DNA from: a virus
Length of the DNA: 64,000 nucleotides
IMG/VR virus record: IMGVR_UViG_3300046652_000008
Location: 1-64,000 of that record
Direction: 5' to 3' (one strand)
Of the stretch, positions 33,351 through 40,944 are shown piece by piece. A model generated the notes under the pieces. The model ran no database searches. It was given only the letters and a program-made list of their open reading frames with translations, and had not been told where the DNA came from. Every line of letters starts with the position of its first letter. The first letter of the stretch is position 1. The position numbers were made by a program, and so were the translations under genes.

Positions 33351-33596
33351 CTAGTATGCTGACGGAACGTACCACTTAAACCACTTGCAGTGGTTGTCTG
33401 CGTTTATTGCCGAAGGATTTTCCCTCACGTTAGTCTGCACCTTCGTTTCTGGATGAATTGGAGAGGCTGGAATTATCGTATAGATAATATTATCCGGGTA
33501 ATTGCAACGATACTCGCGCTTCCCATTCAGCAGCAAAGTACTTTCACAATAATCACAGTTTATGCAATAGACCTTTTTAGGCTTAAACCACTTCAT
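33351..33596 (-). CDS. Small cysteine-rich protein
   Basis: 81 aa. CINCDYCES, YRCNYP and NHCKWFK give a probable zinc site. Starts two bases after the MazG-like stop. Confidence 0.6.
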   Translation of the reverse strand: MKWFKPKKVYCINCDYCESTLLLNGKREYRCNYPDNIIYTIIPASPIHPETKVQTNVRENPSAINADNHCKWFKWYVPSAY

Positions 33597-33598
33597 AG

Positions 33599-33901
33599 TT
33601 AGTCTCCCGCGTCCAGCGTACCGCATTTCTCCGAATATCTAAGGTATTTCTCTATCTTCTCGCGCTTTCCCTTAAAGGATAAGGGCCGAATACCGTACAG
33701 CCCAGTCAGAGAACCCTCTTCAATGAGCATCTGGGTGACGGTCAATAGGTCTTCCATCTCCTGGATGATGCGTTGAGCATTGGTGCTTTTGTGCAGTGGC
33801 TGCGTTTCGTCTAGCCCAAAGCGTAAAGCCTTGCTTGCCCGGTGGGCTACCTCGGCGCATTCTTCGGCCATAATTGTAAAAAGGTGCTCTGTCCTATTCA
33901 T
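33599..33901 (-). CDS. MazG-like NTP pyrophosphohydrolase
   Basis: 100 aa, all-alpha. MAEECAEVAHRASKALRFG (metal-binding EExxE at 13-17) and IIQEMEDLLTVTQMLIE (ExxD) match MazG-like nucleotide pyrophosphohydrolases, which hydrolyse dNTPs or alarmone-related nucleotides. Four-base overlap with the gene upstream. Confidence 0.8.
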   Translation of the reverse strand: MNRTEHLFTIMAEECAEVAHRASKALRFGLDETQPLHKSTNAQRIIQEMEDLLTVTQMLIEEGSLTGLYGIRPLSFKGKREKIEKYLRYSEKCGTLDAGD

Positions 33902-34218
33902 ACTGGTTTCTCCTTTTGCTGTATCGTGAACTTTAAGGTAGATAGATCGTATCCGCGTAACTCAAGCTCTCGTAAATATCCAGAAAAGTGAGACTCGTGG
34001 ACGTGGCCGTAGATCATCTCGGACAGCTTGGGGGGATCGTCTTTAACCACGTGGCCGTATCCAGAGAACATCATATTTAGGAGTGAACCATCGCACTTGC
34101 TGGCCCCACCACCACCCCAGTTATAACAAATATCTGGGCTATCGCCATCAACGCGGCCCCAGTAAACTATCAACTGTCCAGGTTTTACTTTCGGCTTACG
34201 GAAACGCTTTGTTTTCAT
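33898..34218 (-). CDS. Unknown protein, 106 aa
   Basis: The start MKTKRFRKPKVKPG was chosen over an ATG 21 codons earlier that lies in the neighbour. Contains NWGGGGASKCDGSLLNMMFSGYGHVV. Basic at both ends. Unknown. Confidence 0.6.
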   Translation of the reverse strand: MKTKRFRKPKVKPGQLIVYWGRVDGDSPDICYNWGGGGASKCDGSLLNMMFSGYGHVVKDDPPKLSEMIYGHVHESHFSGYLRELELRGYDLSTLKFTIQQKEKPV

Positions 34219-34235
34219 AAGCCTATAGTAGCACG

Positions 34236-34520
34236 TTACGCGAGTTTGTATAGTTCGATTTGGCGAGTCATTGCGTGCCATGCTGAAGCGGGTTGAGGAT
34301 CAGGCCCAGGCCATGCATTAGTCGTTCGGCAGTGATAGGTCTTCAACTCTTCTTCACTTGGGTTGTTGCACAGGTCGGGATCTTCCGCCTTCTCGATGCC
34401 ATAGGGCCAGCAGGAGGAATGATAATATTTAATTACGTGCTTGCGGCGTAGTAGATTACGTCGTAAGCCATGATTGACGGCTTCGCGGTCCAGCCATCGC
34501 TTCATGCCATCGGAAATCAT
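34236..34520 (-). CDS. Unknown protein, 94 aa
   Basis: Starts in an ATGA overlap. Arg-rich helix RRNLLRRKHVIKYYHSSCWPYG and a C-terminal region with CNNPSEEELKTYHCR. Unknown. Confidence 0.6.
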   Translation of the reverse strand: MISDGMKRWLDREAVNHGLRRNLLRRKHVIKYYHSSCWPYGIEKAEDPDLCNNPSEEELKTYHCRTTNAWPGPDPQPASAWHAMTRQIELYKLA

Positions 34521-34879
34521 TGTGGTCCCTTGTGCCGCGCTGCCATTGCAGCAGCCGCCTCGTCTCCGTTTATCGTGTCAAACGTCAGGGGCATGGTAGT
34601 AGTAGTTAGCACAGGCCAATTGCCTCTTTTATAGTTCACCGCATGCCCACGACTGCATCGCATAGCGGCGCTACAGGTATTGCAATCTGGAACATACACG
34701 TATTTTCCGGTTGTATCATAGTAGCTTGGCGAACAGGCCATGAGCGTACAGGTTACAGTCATGTTAACGGTAACCGTAGACGTTACGCCGAAACGATGAC
34801 ATACGGAGCATTTACCGTTTTCTAGGTAGGCTGGTTGTGACCACAACAAGGAGAGTACTAATATAAAAATGCTATTCAT
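34517..34879 (-). CDS. Secreted cysteine-rich protein
   Basis: 120 aa. Signal peptide 1-18 (MNSIFILVLSLLWSQPAY), then CSVCHRFG, CTLMAC and PDCNTCSAAMRC. At least eight cysteines suggest disulphides or a metal site in the periplasm. Overlaps both neighbours by four bases. Confidence 0.65.
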   Translation of the reverse strand: MNSIFILVLSLLWSQPAYLENGKCSVCHRFGVTSTVTVNMTVTCTLMACSPSYYDTTGKYVYVPDCNTCSAAMRCSRGHAVNYKRGNWPVLTTTTMPLTFDTINGDEAAAAMAARHKGPQ

Positions 34880-35088
34880 TGCTTTCTCGCTTTCTTGTAT
34901 ACCAACATTCGCAATACATCCTCTAGCAGCTTGACGCAATACCCAGTCGTCGGTTTTCCTGAGGTATTGTAAATCTCCACTTCGTTCTTATAGTATGCCA
35001 CGGCCACATTGATATCGTGGACGTTTGCGCCTGTTGTAATTCGCCGCGCATCAGCAAGGAGTTGTGCGTCAATGGGAAATCTATGCAT
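34876..35088 (-). CDS. Unknown small protein, 70 aa
   Basis: RFPIDAQLLADARRITTGANVHDINVAVAYYKN.. ending in a basic helix. Begins inside the end of the preceding membrane peptide gene. Unknown. Confidence 0.6.
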   Translation of the reverse strand: MHRFPIDAQLLADARRITTGANVHDINVAVAYYKNEVEIYNTSGKPTTGYCVKLLEDVLRMLVYKKARKQ

Positions 35089-35176
35089 GAAAGTGTATTA
35101 CGGTTGTAAGGATGGCGATTTGGAACATGATTAGAATAAGCATTGCGGTTAACGCGTTAAATTGTTTATCGGTCAT
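35081..35176 (-). CDS. 31-residue membrane peptide
   Basis: MTDKQFNALTAMLILIMFQI.. is a single transmembrane helix with short polar N-terminus; GGAGCTAAGCT precedes the ATG. Overlaps the next gene by 8 nt. Confidence 0.55.
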   Translation of the reverse strand: MTDKQFNALTAMLILIMFQIAILTTVIHFHA

Positions 35177-35179
35177 AGC

Positions 35180-35353
35180 TTAGCTCCTTCCACCGATCAA
35201 CCAACTGGCCAGCGTGATCCAAGAATAAAGCACGAACGATGCGCCGAGGCCAGCAAGCATACACCCCCAACCGAGCGCCTCCGCAACCGCGACGAGTGCG
35301 GGTAATATCAGGACTGCGAACATAGACCACCCGCAGATTTTACGTATCGTCAT
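35180..35353 (-). CDS. Small two-helix membrane protein
   Basis: 57 aa from MTIRKICGW, whose ATG overlaps the upstream stop (ATGA). Two hydrophobic helices (SMFAVLILPALVAVAEAL, GLGASFVLYSWITLASWL). First gene of the GC-rich patch on this side. Confidence 0.65.
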   Translation of the reverse strand: MTIRKICGWSMFAVLILPALVAVAEALGWGCMLAGLGASFVLYSWITLASWLIGGRS

Positions 35354-35712
35354 GGCTTGGCTCCCACGGCAGCTAAAAGGGCCTCGCAGCGTTGCGTGGG
35401 CGTGAGGCGGATGCACCACAGCGCGAATTCCATCCATCCATACTCGTCGCGGATTTCCGGCGTGCCTGTTTTTGCTTCAAAGCCAGCTTCGACGTGGTGC
35501 ATATATTCACCGCGCAGCCCCCGCCGGTCAATCTCTTCCTCCGCGACGGTACAAGCGTCGAGGGATCGCGCGAAGTCGGGAATCTCGTCTCGATGCTTTG
35601 TGACGTCGTTTGTGCAGAAGCAGCGTCGTATTGGGCTACCCCAGCACCGCGGGCAGAGTCTCCACCCCATCACATCGACCGCGATTCTCGCGTTCGTGTC
35701 AGTCGGCGGCAT
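35350..35712 (-). CDS. Phage ABA-sandwich-like protein
   Basis: 120 aa. RIAVDVMGWRLC..IPDFARSLDACTVAEEEIDRRGLRGEYMHHVEA fits the Phage_ABA_S (ABA sandwich) pattern, with an extra CPRC..RCFC insertion. Unknown role. GC content is clearly higher than in the genes to the left. Confidence 0.65.
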   Translation of the reverse strand: MPPTDTNARIAVDVMGWRLCPRCWGSPIRRCFCTNDVTKHRDEIPDFARSLDACTVAEEEIDRRGLRGEYMHHVEAGFEAKTGTPEIRDEYGWMEFALWCIRLTPTQRCEALLAAVGAKP

Positions 35713-36001
35713 TCTCGGCCTCCTTGATGCTGCGTTTCAGCCTGCGAATGGCCGCGCGGATGGCCGACTGATGCCGGTCATGGCCCCAGTCAATAGCCTT
35801 TGAGGAGTTAGAATACGAGGGCACGTCTCTAACCATGTCTTTGATTTCAGCCGCCGCCCGCATCCCGGCGATGAAACCCTCTTCTGCCGCCCTGTTTAGT
35901 AAAGACAACGTTCTATCTTCTGCCGCAAAGTACGCTACTCTGTAAGGCTTCGCGATCTTGTCTGCGATGTTTCGCACTTTTTTTAGCGTCAGGTCAGACA
36001 T
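35699..36001 (-). CDS. Unknown helical protein, 100 aa
   Basis: Start MSDLTLKKV, overlapping the end of the upstream gene by 8 nt. Basic C-terminal helices (IRAAIRRLKRSIKEAEN). Unknown. Confidence 0.6.
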   Translation of the reverse strand: MSDLTLKKVRNIADKIAKPYRVAYFAAEDRTLSLLNRAAEEGFIAGMRAAAEIKDMVRDVPSYSNSSKAIDWGHDRHQSAIRAAIRRLKRSIKEAENAAD

Positions 36002-36746
36002 TCTCGCCCCCTTGCGCTGCCATGCGGTCGAGTTCGTCGGCGCAGTCGCGATATATTTCCCTGTCGGGGTCACCGACCATCAGCGCTGTAAGCCGGAACT
36101 TCGTCGCCGCTTTCGCCAGCCCCTCGGCCTTCGCGCGGGCTTTGAGGGCGGCCAGGATGGTCTTTGCATCTCCGCGATGATCCGAAGTCAGCCAACATCC
36201 GAGGGCATCTTGCGGACGCTGGCCCATCATTAAGGCACTGGCTACTCGGCGTGCGAACTCAACTGATTCGTCCAGCGCCGCCGCCAGCCCCTCGGCCTTC
36301 GTGCGCCAGGAGTCGCGCTCCTCGGCCAGCCACGTGCAGAGATCCGCATGATCGGGCCAAACCAATTCATTGCCCGGATGCGCTGCCTGCCATGTCTTGA
36401 TTGCCCGCATGTCCGCTTTCCAGCGAAGATCGAACGTGGCTTGTAGTTCGTCGCGATCCTCACCGCATGCAATCAGCGCCTTCTGCGCCTCCACTGGCCA
36501 GCCTGTGTGCATGGCGACGTTGCCCGCCGCGAAACTGAGGGCTTGGCGCTCACGGAGCAACCCGTCGCGCTCGGTCGTCCGCGCCGCCAATTCGGCGATG
36601 GCGGCATCCCTCGCTCCGGTCAGGACGTAGATTTCTTTCCGTTGATTGTGGACGCGCATCACGGAAGACGCGAGTTCGGCGGTCAGTCGGGCGACTTCGG
36701 CCTTGAGGTTATCTCGGCCAGTAAGATAATCGCCTAGTTCGTTCAT
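35994..36746 (-). CDS. Coiled-coil protein, 250 aa
   Basis: Long Ala/Arg/Glu-rich helices (LKAEVARLTAELAS, LAARTTERDGLLRERQAL, LKARAKAEGLAKAAT). High GC, probably acquired with its neighbours. Unknown. Confidence 0.65.
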   Translation of the reverse strand: MNELGDYLTGRDNLKAEVARLTAELASSVMRVHNQRKEIYVLTGARDAAIAELAARTTERDGLLRERQALSFAAGNVAMHTGWPVEAQKALIACGEDRDELQATFDLRWKADMRAIKTWQAAHPGNELVWPDHADLCTWLAEERDSWRTKAEGLAAALDESVEFARRVASALMMGQRPQDALGCWLTSDHRGDAKTILAALKARAKAEGLAKAATKFRLTALMVGDPDREIYRDCADELDRMAAQGGENV

Positions 36747-36910
36747 TCCCCGCCACCTGCTACCGCTGTTTTCTGGTCGTTATCCCGCTCTGTACTATCC
36801 AGCATGGATGCCCTAACCCGTTCTTTCCAGAGGGCCTCCGCTTCCGGTGTGCCCAGACTCTTGCGCAATCCTTCAACTATCTCGCGTAGATCGTACTCGG
36901 CTTCGCTCAT
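36743..36910 (-). CDS. Unknown small protein, 55 aa
   Basis: MSEAEYDLREIVEGLRKSLG.. starting in an ATGA overlap with the upstream gene and ending in another. Helical. Unknown. Confidence 0.6.
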   Translation of the reverse strand: MSEAEYDLREIVEGLRKSLGTPEAEALWKERVRASMLDSTERDNDQKTAVAGGGE

Positions 36911-37350
36911 TCGTTGCCGCCTTTCGCCGCTTTGGCTGGCCTCATGCAATCAATAGCCTCCCGTAATGTGCGCTGCCCTTGGAGCAGCCCGAGACCTCGC
37001 AGGTGCTGTGAGAAGTGCTCGCCGCCAGCCAGATTGTGCAGCAGCAGCGGCTCACTCCTCATCTCCGCTTCAAGTAGGTCGATTCGTGCAGAGTCGGCAG
37101 CGTGCGGGCAGGCTTGCGAGGCGGAGAGAGCGTCGCCCGCCGCATGGAAGGCATCATAGAATCGGTTCAGAAGATCGGGTTTTGCGGCTTGCATATCTGC
37201 GGGCATAACCGCTCGCAAGACATGAGCAACGCTGCGCATTTCGGTCAAAAGTTCCCGCATCCGGCACTCCCGCGACTGGGAGGCCGCGAGTTCGGTACGT
37301 TGCGCGTCTAGCTTGGTTTCGTACTCATCTATTTCTTTTTGGCTTATCAT
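36907..37350 (-). CDS. Coiled-coil protein, 147 aa
   Basis: Helical start (QKEIDEYETKLDAQRTELAASQSRE), Ala-rich, with scattered Cys. First gene of the GC-rich patch in transcription order. Unknown. Confidence 0.6.
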   Translation of the reverse strand: MISQKEIDEYETKLDAQRTELAASQSRECRMRELLTEMRSVAHVLRAVMPADMQAAKPDLLNRFYDAFHAAGDALSASQACPHAADSARIDLLEAEMRSEPLLLHNLAGGEHFSQHLRGLGLLQGQRTLREAIDCMRPAKAAKGGNE

Positions 37351-37426
37351 GTTTTCTCCTTAACCCATAATAGCATGGATGATCAATTATTTGGCGATTC
37401 TTCCCACTCTCCACCCATTGACTCAA

Positions 37427-38089
37427 TCACACCTTTTGCTTCCCTGTCTGCCACAAACCAATCGTGCCCACCCTCCCAATCTCAGCCAGCGAACAGGCAT
37501 TCCCATTAAACATGGACTCCCGCTGGTCGTCTCTCGTGCTGTTAATGCTTATCTGTAATCCAGCCTCTCCATGGTATAGCCTGTTCTTCATTCGCATCCA
37601 TGTATGCACAAACGTCTTTAACCACTCATTTCTCTTCGGCATCATCGTAGATACCACCGGATGTACGTTATATGTATCGTTCATGTGCGTGTGCAGCCAC
37701 TTTCCTAAATCCAGCACAACCGGATTCCATGTCGGCTCCCCCATTCTAGCCACATGCACGTTTAGCCGCCTTGTCTCTGTCACTTCTGGGTGCAGTCCCA
37801 CAGCCGCCAATACCTGTCCGGTCAAATCATAGAACGTTGCATTCTTCCCAGGCCCTACCCTCGGCACATCGCAGAACCCGCACCCCATCGAACATCCATA
37901 CTGGCTGCTAATTGTTACCACCCACTTCTCGCTCAGCGGCATACACGCCTGATGCCTTACCGCTCTATGCTGGTTCAGGTTAATGCCCTTGCCATAGTCT
38001 CCCAGAGACAAGAACTCCAGCGAGCCCTTCTCGCCTTTTCCTATACAGATGTCTCCAGTAGGTACACTCAACCTGCGCGTTATCTCCAT
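37427..38089 (-). CDS. Radical SAM protein, RlmN-like, short
   Basis: 220 aa from MEITRRLSV, nine bases after AAGGAG. The cluster motif GCSMGCGFC (Cys66, 70, 73) is of CX3CX2C type, followed by NVHVARMGEPTWNP (RlmN GMGEP), VVSTMMPK and GLQISINSTRDDQRESMF. RlmN methylates A2503 of 23S rRNA. This protein ends where RlmN enzymes still have 100 or more residues. An open frame at -1 continues after the last plausible residues. Function uncertain. Confidence 0.8.
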   Translation of the reverse strand: MEITRRLSVPTGDICIGKGEKGSLEFLSLGDYGKGINLNQHRAVRHQACMPLSEKWVVTISSQYGCSMGCGFCDVPRVGPGKNATFYDLTGQVLAAVGLHPEVTETRRLNVHVARMGEPTWNPVVLDLGKWLHTHMNDTYNVHPVVSTMMPKRNEWLKTFVHTWMRMKNRLYHGEAGLQISINSTRDDQRESMFNGNACSLAEIGRVGTIGLWQTGKQKV

Positions 38090-38149
38090 ATGCGCCATCT
38101 CCTTAATGCTTATCGTACCATAGTTGCGCTCTCATCTTGCTGGCTCATC

Positions 38150-38368
38150 TTACCCGAAAGCTCCAATGCTTTTTAAAATCTCACTCGCGCATAGTCTGTA
38201 CTCCATAGCTAAACCAGCGTACACCAGTGCCTTCGTCACATCATCATGTAGCCCAAGTTCATCGTTGATCCTAGCTCGGATGTCCATCTTGTCTGCAATC
38301 TCTAGATATAACGCAGCATTAGCCACAGAGCGAGTTCTAAGCATTGCGTCAAATTCTTGCCTTGTCAT
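38150..38368 (-). CDS. Unknown helical protein, 72 aa
   Basis: MTRQEFDAMLRTRSVANAAL.. all-helical, first gene of the leftward arm. Unknown; may be an early gene. Confidence 0.65.
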   Translation of the reverse strand: MTRQEFDAMLRTRSVANAALYLEIADKMDIRARINDELGLHDDVTKALVYAGLAMEYRLCASEILKSIGAFG

Positions 38369-38474
38369 TGCTTACCCCTTAATCGTTATAACACGGATTC
38401 GTTTTTTATTTTTTATCAAAACCAGTGGAGGGGGTAGCCCCAATTTAAGCCTCCGCAATCATGCCACCACCCCT

Positions 38475-39286
38475 TTCGCCTTCCTTTCGCCGTTCGCCTT
38501 TCCTTCACACCCATCATAAGATAGGACAGATATCTATGTAATGCGTTCGTATGGGGAACAAACGGCAAAGACGAAGAAAAAGCGATATCGCCTTCCCTTC
38601 TCCCTATGCTTCCCACCCTCCCGCTTTCGCCTGTGCTTCGCACTCACTAGTGCATTCATAGTAGTACTCTTGGGGGGCGAACAAAAGGCGAAGCGACAGT
38701 ACGAGTACTATGTTTTACATACTAATACGTTTCAGTATTTCACTTATGCTTGATTCTGTACGGTGAGCATACCTGCCTATGTGTATGATTCGACTATGGT
38801 TTCATTATTTTCCGCTTCTTTCGGTATGCAAACAGAACGCGATGAGGGCAGCCCATTCCAGGTATTAGGGTACAATAGGGTTGAATTCGAGTGTCAGCCT
38901 GGGGTATTAGCGTACAATAGAGAGAGAAGCAATAGTATGGCCTAAGGCTATTGGTATGAGTGACATGCGAAGCATAGCAGCTCGAAGTGAGTGCATGAGA
39001 ACAAAGGGCGAAGGTCACAGGCTAGCATAAAGGTATTAGCATGGGGGTACTGCGAAGAGACGGAGAACACGAACAGACGACGAAACGAGCATAAGCTTGT
39101 GCACCTATATAAGTAGATACAAGTGATGCAGCAGAGTGAGAGCGGGATTGACTCCAGACGCCTCGGTCTAATAGTTAGACAAGAGATAGGCACCCAGGCG
39201 TAATATACTTGGACAGGCACGGCATGAGAAACTTGGAGCACCACGAACAAAAAGCGAACAGGGAAGATAGCCGAACAGATGGCGAA
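38475..39286. repeat. GGCGAA motifs in mirrored orientation
   Basis: Minus-strand copies at 38475-38480, 38486-38491, 38493-38498 and 38626-38631; plus-strand copies at 38676-38681, 38687-38692, 39007-39012 and 39281-39286. Two pairs are spaced 11 bp, one helical turn. About 0.4 copies would be expected by chance in this length. Confidence 0.6.
38861..38922 (+). promoter_or_regulatory. Paired promoter-like repeats
   Basis: Two 20-bp copies of GGTATTAGSGTACAATAGRG at 38861-38880 and 38903-38922, 42 bp apart. Each includes TACAAT, a good -10 hexamer, but no clear -35. A weaker third copy of the left half (GGTATTAGCATGGGGG) lies at about 39032. Could be rightward promoters or operator sites. 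Confidence 0.5.
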
Positions 39287-39290
39287 AACC

Positions 39291-39328
39291 CGGTAACGCT
39301 TACCGCATGGTAAATCTTACCCGGTAAG
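39291..39328. promoter_or_regulatory. Cluster of GGTAA/TTACC half-sites
   Basis: CGGTAA (39291), TTACCG (39300), GGTAA (39309), CTTACC (39316) and GGTAAG (39323) form overlapping inverted repeats. This is typical of a repressor operator or of initiator binding sites. Confidence 0.5.
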
Positions 39329-39399
39329 TATTCCCGAAGATAGTTATCTTGAAGGCATAGCGTATCAATAGAATCAACAGCTTAGGGAGTGGCAACAGC

Positions 39400-40100
39400 A
39401 TTGCTCTTATCATACCGTCCGACGAACTCACACGGACCCGCGAAACGACTGGACAGCCAGAAAAGCCAAGCGCGGATTGACAAAAGAATCAGACCGGACC
39501 CCAAACGCGATAGCAGGATCTAGATTGGGTTTCATGGGAAGCCGAGAGAATCACCCGCAGACATCCCCGCCGTCAGCCACTCCGCAAAGAGACCAGCAAT
39601 GGTTCAGGCAATAGGCATAGTGGATCAACAAGCCGAGTGAAGATCAGAGCCAGCCCACACCGCACGAGTAGGAACGAAATCCCCCGAGCGGCAATGAAAT
39701 GACAGGGTTAAACGCAGGATACCCTAGTGGTACAGTAAGCCGATACCCGAGATGCCAGCACGATGCAATAACAGCATCGAAACATCGCACGCCAGCAGCA
39801 CAGGACTAAGCCCCTGCTAGCGTCCTACCAAGAGGATACATGGATACCACCGGAACGCATGGAAACGCGGAGAAACGATCCTAGACTCAGCACGACCCCA
39901 CACAGGAGACGAGCAGATTCTAACCGAGACACAAACCGATCGAACAAACGAAAACGACTTGACGAGCCAACACGTTAACCATTAAAGAGCGGACAACGGC
40001 ATACGGGTAAACTCCGAATTGCACGCGCCTATCAATAATGCTAAATCGCAACGCGCCCAACGTGTTAGCCCGTCCAGTCTATTAGCTGCATTCAAACCGA
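39400..40100 (+). ncRNA. Candidate large structured RNA
   Basis: Helices readable on the + strand: GTCCG/CGGAC (39417-39437) directly followed by CCGCG/CGCGG (39438-39475) enclosing CTGG/CCAG; CGATGC/GCATCG (39761-39779); AGGAC/GTCCT (39802-39826) enclosing AGC/GCT; and a long-range AACACGTT/AACGTGTT pair (39969 with 40059). Very low T content. Family not recognised; may be the leader of the rightward operon. Confidence 0.35.
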
Positions 40101-40133
40101 GTACAGCTTATAGGCTGATAAGGACAGCCCACC

Positions 40134-40415
40134 GTGAAGAACAAGAAACGTAACGCAACGCTTCAGGCCGTAGTAGATAAGGCCAACGAATTCATGAACG
40201 AATCCCCCGATAGCGACAGGCCAGCACGCAAGATGCTAGCTGTATTCGTTGACTCCCTGTTATTCGAGGCCCGATGCTACAACGGATATAATTATCTGTA
40301 TTGGCTTGAGACGGGCTATGATCAATGGGTTAAAGATGGAAGACCAGACTTCCTTGAGAAAGACCCGTATATCTACGGACCCACGGGAGACGATTCACGC
40401 GTTAGATTCTACTAG
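40134..40415 (+). CDS. Unknown protein, 93 aa
   Basis: GTG start. N-terminal helical part (KKRNATLQAVVDKANEFM) and an aromatic-rich middle (CYNGYNYLYWLETGYDQWVKDGRPDFL). First rightward gene, probably early. Unknown. Confidence 0.65.
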   Translation: MKNKKRNATLQAVVDKANEFMNESPDSDRPARKMLAVFVDSLLFEARCYNGYNYLYWLETGYDQWVKDGRPDFLEKDPYIYGPTGDDSRVRFY

Positions 40416-40460
40416 ACACCATAGACGCCTAATGATTAAACCCGTTAGGCGTCCAGTCTA
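40413..40460 (+). terminator. Hairpin after first rightward gene
   Basis: Nested stems TAGAC/GTCTA and GACGCCTAA/TTAGGCGTC begin inside the stop codon region. No U-run follows, so it may be an mRNA-processing or attenuation element rather than a full terminator. Confidence 0.45.
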
Positions 40461-40523
40461 TAGATAGCCTAGTATTAACGTATTAGACTATGCATAGGCT
40501 ACAACGTCCAATAGGGAGAAAGT

Positions 40524-40754
40524 ATGTTTATCCGAATCAGTAAGAGAACCGCACGGAAGATGTTCACCGAAGGCAAGTCCTTCTATATCATCGCTCACAA
40601 GATGCGCCCCGGTTATCCTTTCAGTATGGGAATGACCGTCTATCCCACGGAATACACCGAAGGCCAGTCATTCGATTACATGCTGAACAATTGGAACTTC
40701 TACAATTCCAGTTGGGAGACGGGATACTACCCCGCGTTCTATCTGGAACGGTGA
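40524..40754 (+). CDS. Unknown protein, 76 aa
   Basis: AGGGAGAAAGT precedes the ATG. Aromatic- and basic-rich (FIRISKRTARKMFTEGKSFYII, NNWNFYNSSWETGYYPAFY). Unknown. Confidence 0.65.
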   Translation: MFIRISKRTARKMFTEGKSFYIIAHKMRPGYPFSMGMTVYPTEYTEGQSFDYMLNNWNFYNSSWETGYYPAFYLER

Positions 40755-40758
40755 CGCC

Positions 40759-40941
40759 ATGCAACCAGCACGATACAGACTCACCCAAGCATACGGAAAA
40801 CACGTTACACTCATAGGTGTATACGCCCACTTCAAAGACGCACAGCGCGCAAAAGAGCAGCACTGCTCCGAATTCACAAACCAGGGATATGGACTCTACA
40901 CCATAACCGAGACGACTACGCCCGAACCACAGGAGAGATGA
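40759..40941 (+). CDS. Unknown protein, 60 aa
   Basis: MQPARYRLTQAYGKHVTLIG.. with a polar Thr/Pro/Glu-rich tail. Five bases after the previous gene. Unknown. Confidence 0.6.
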   Translation: MQPARYRLTQAYGKHVTLIGVYAHFKDAQRAKEQHCSEFTNQGYGLYTITETTTPEPQER

Positions 40942-40944
40942 GAA

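Larger units (their letters stand above)
38369..40133. other. Divergent intergenic region, candidate origin and control region
   Basis: 1.76 kb without a convincing gene, between the leftward and rightward arms. Short open frames here lack ribosome-binding sites and family features. The + strand is T-poor right of about 38.8 kb and T/C-rich left of it. Contents: GGCGAA motifs that switch orientation near 38.65 kb, a pair of promoter-like repeats, a cluster of GGTAA/TTACC half-sites, and many local helices to the right. Confidence 0.7.

Noticed and set aside
38541-39250. Short frames on both strands in the divergent region
   Set aside because: No ribosome-binding sites, low complexity and unlikely residue mix (for example runs of Cys, Ser and Tyr).
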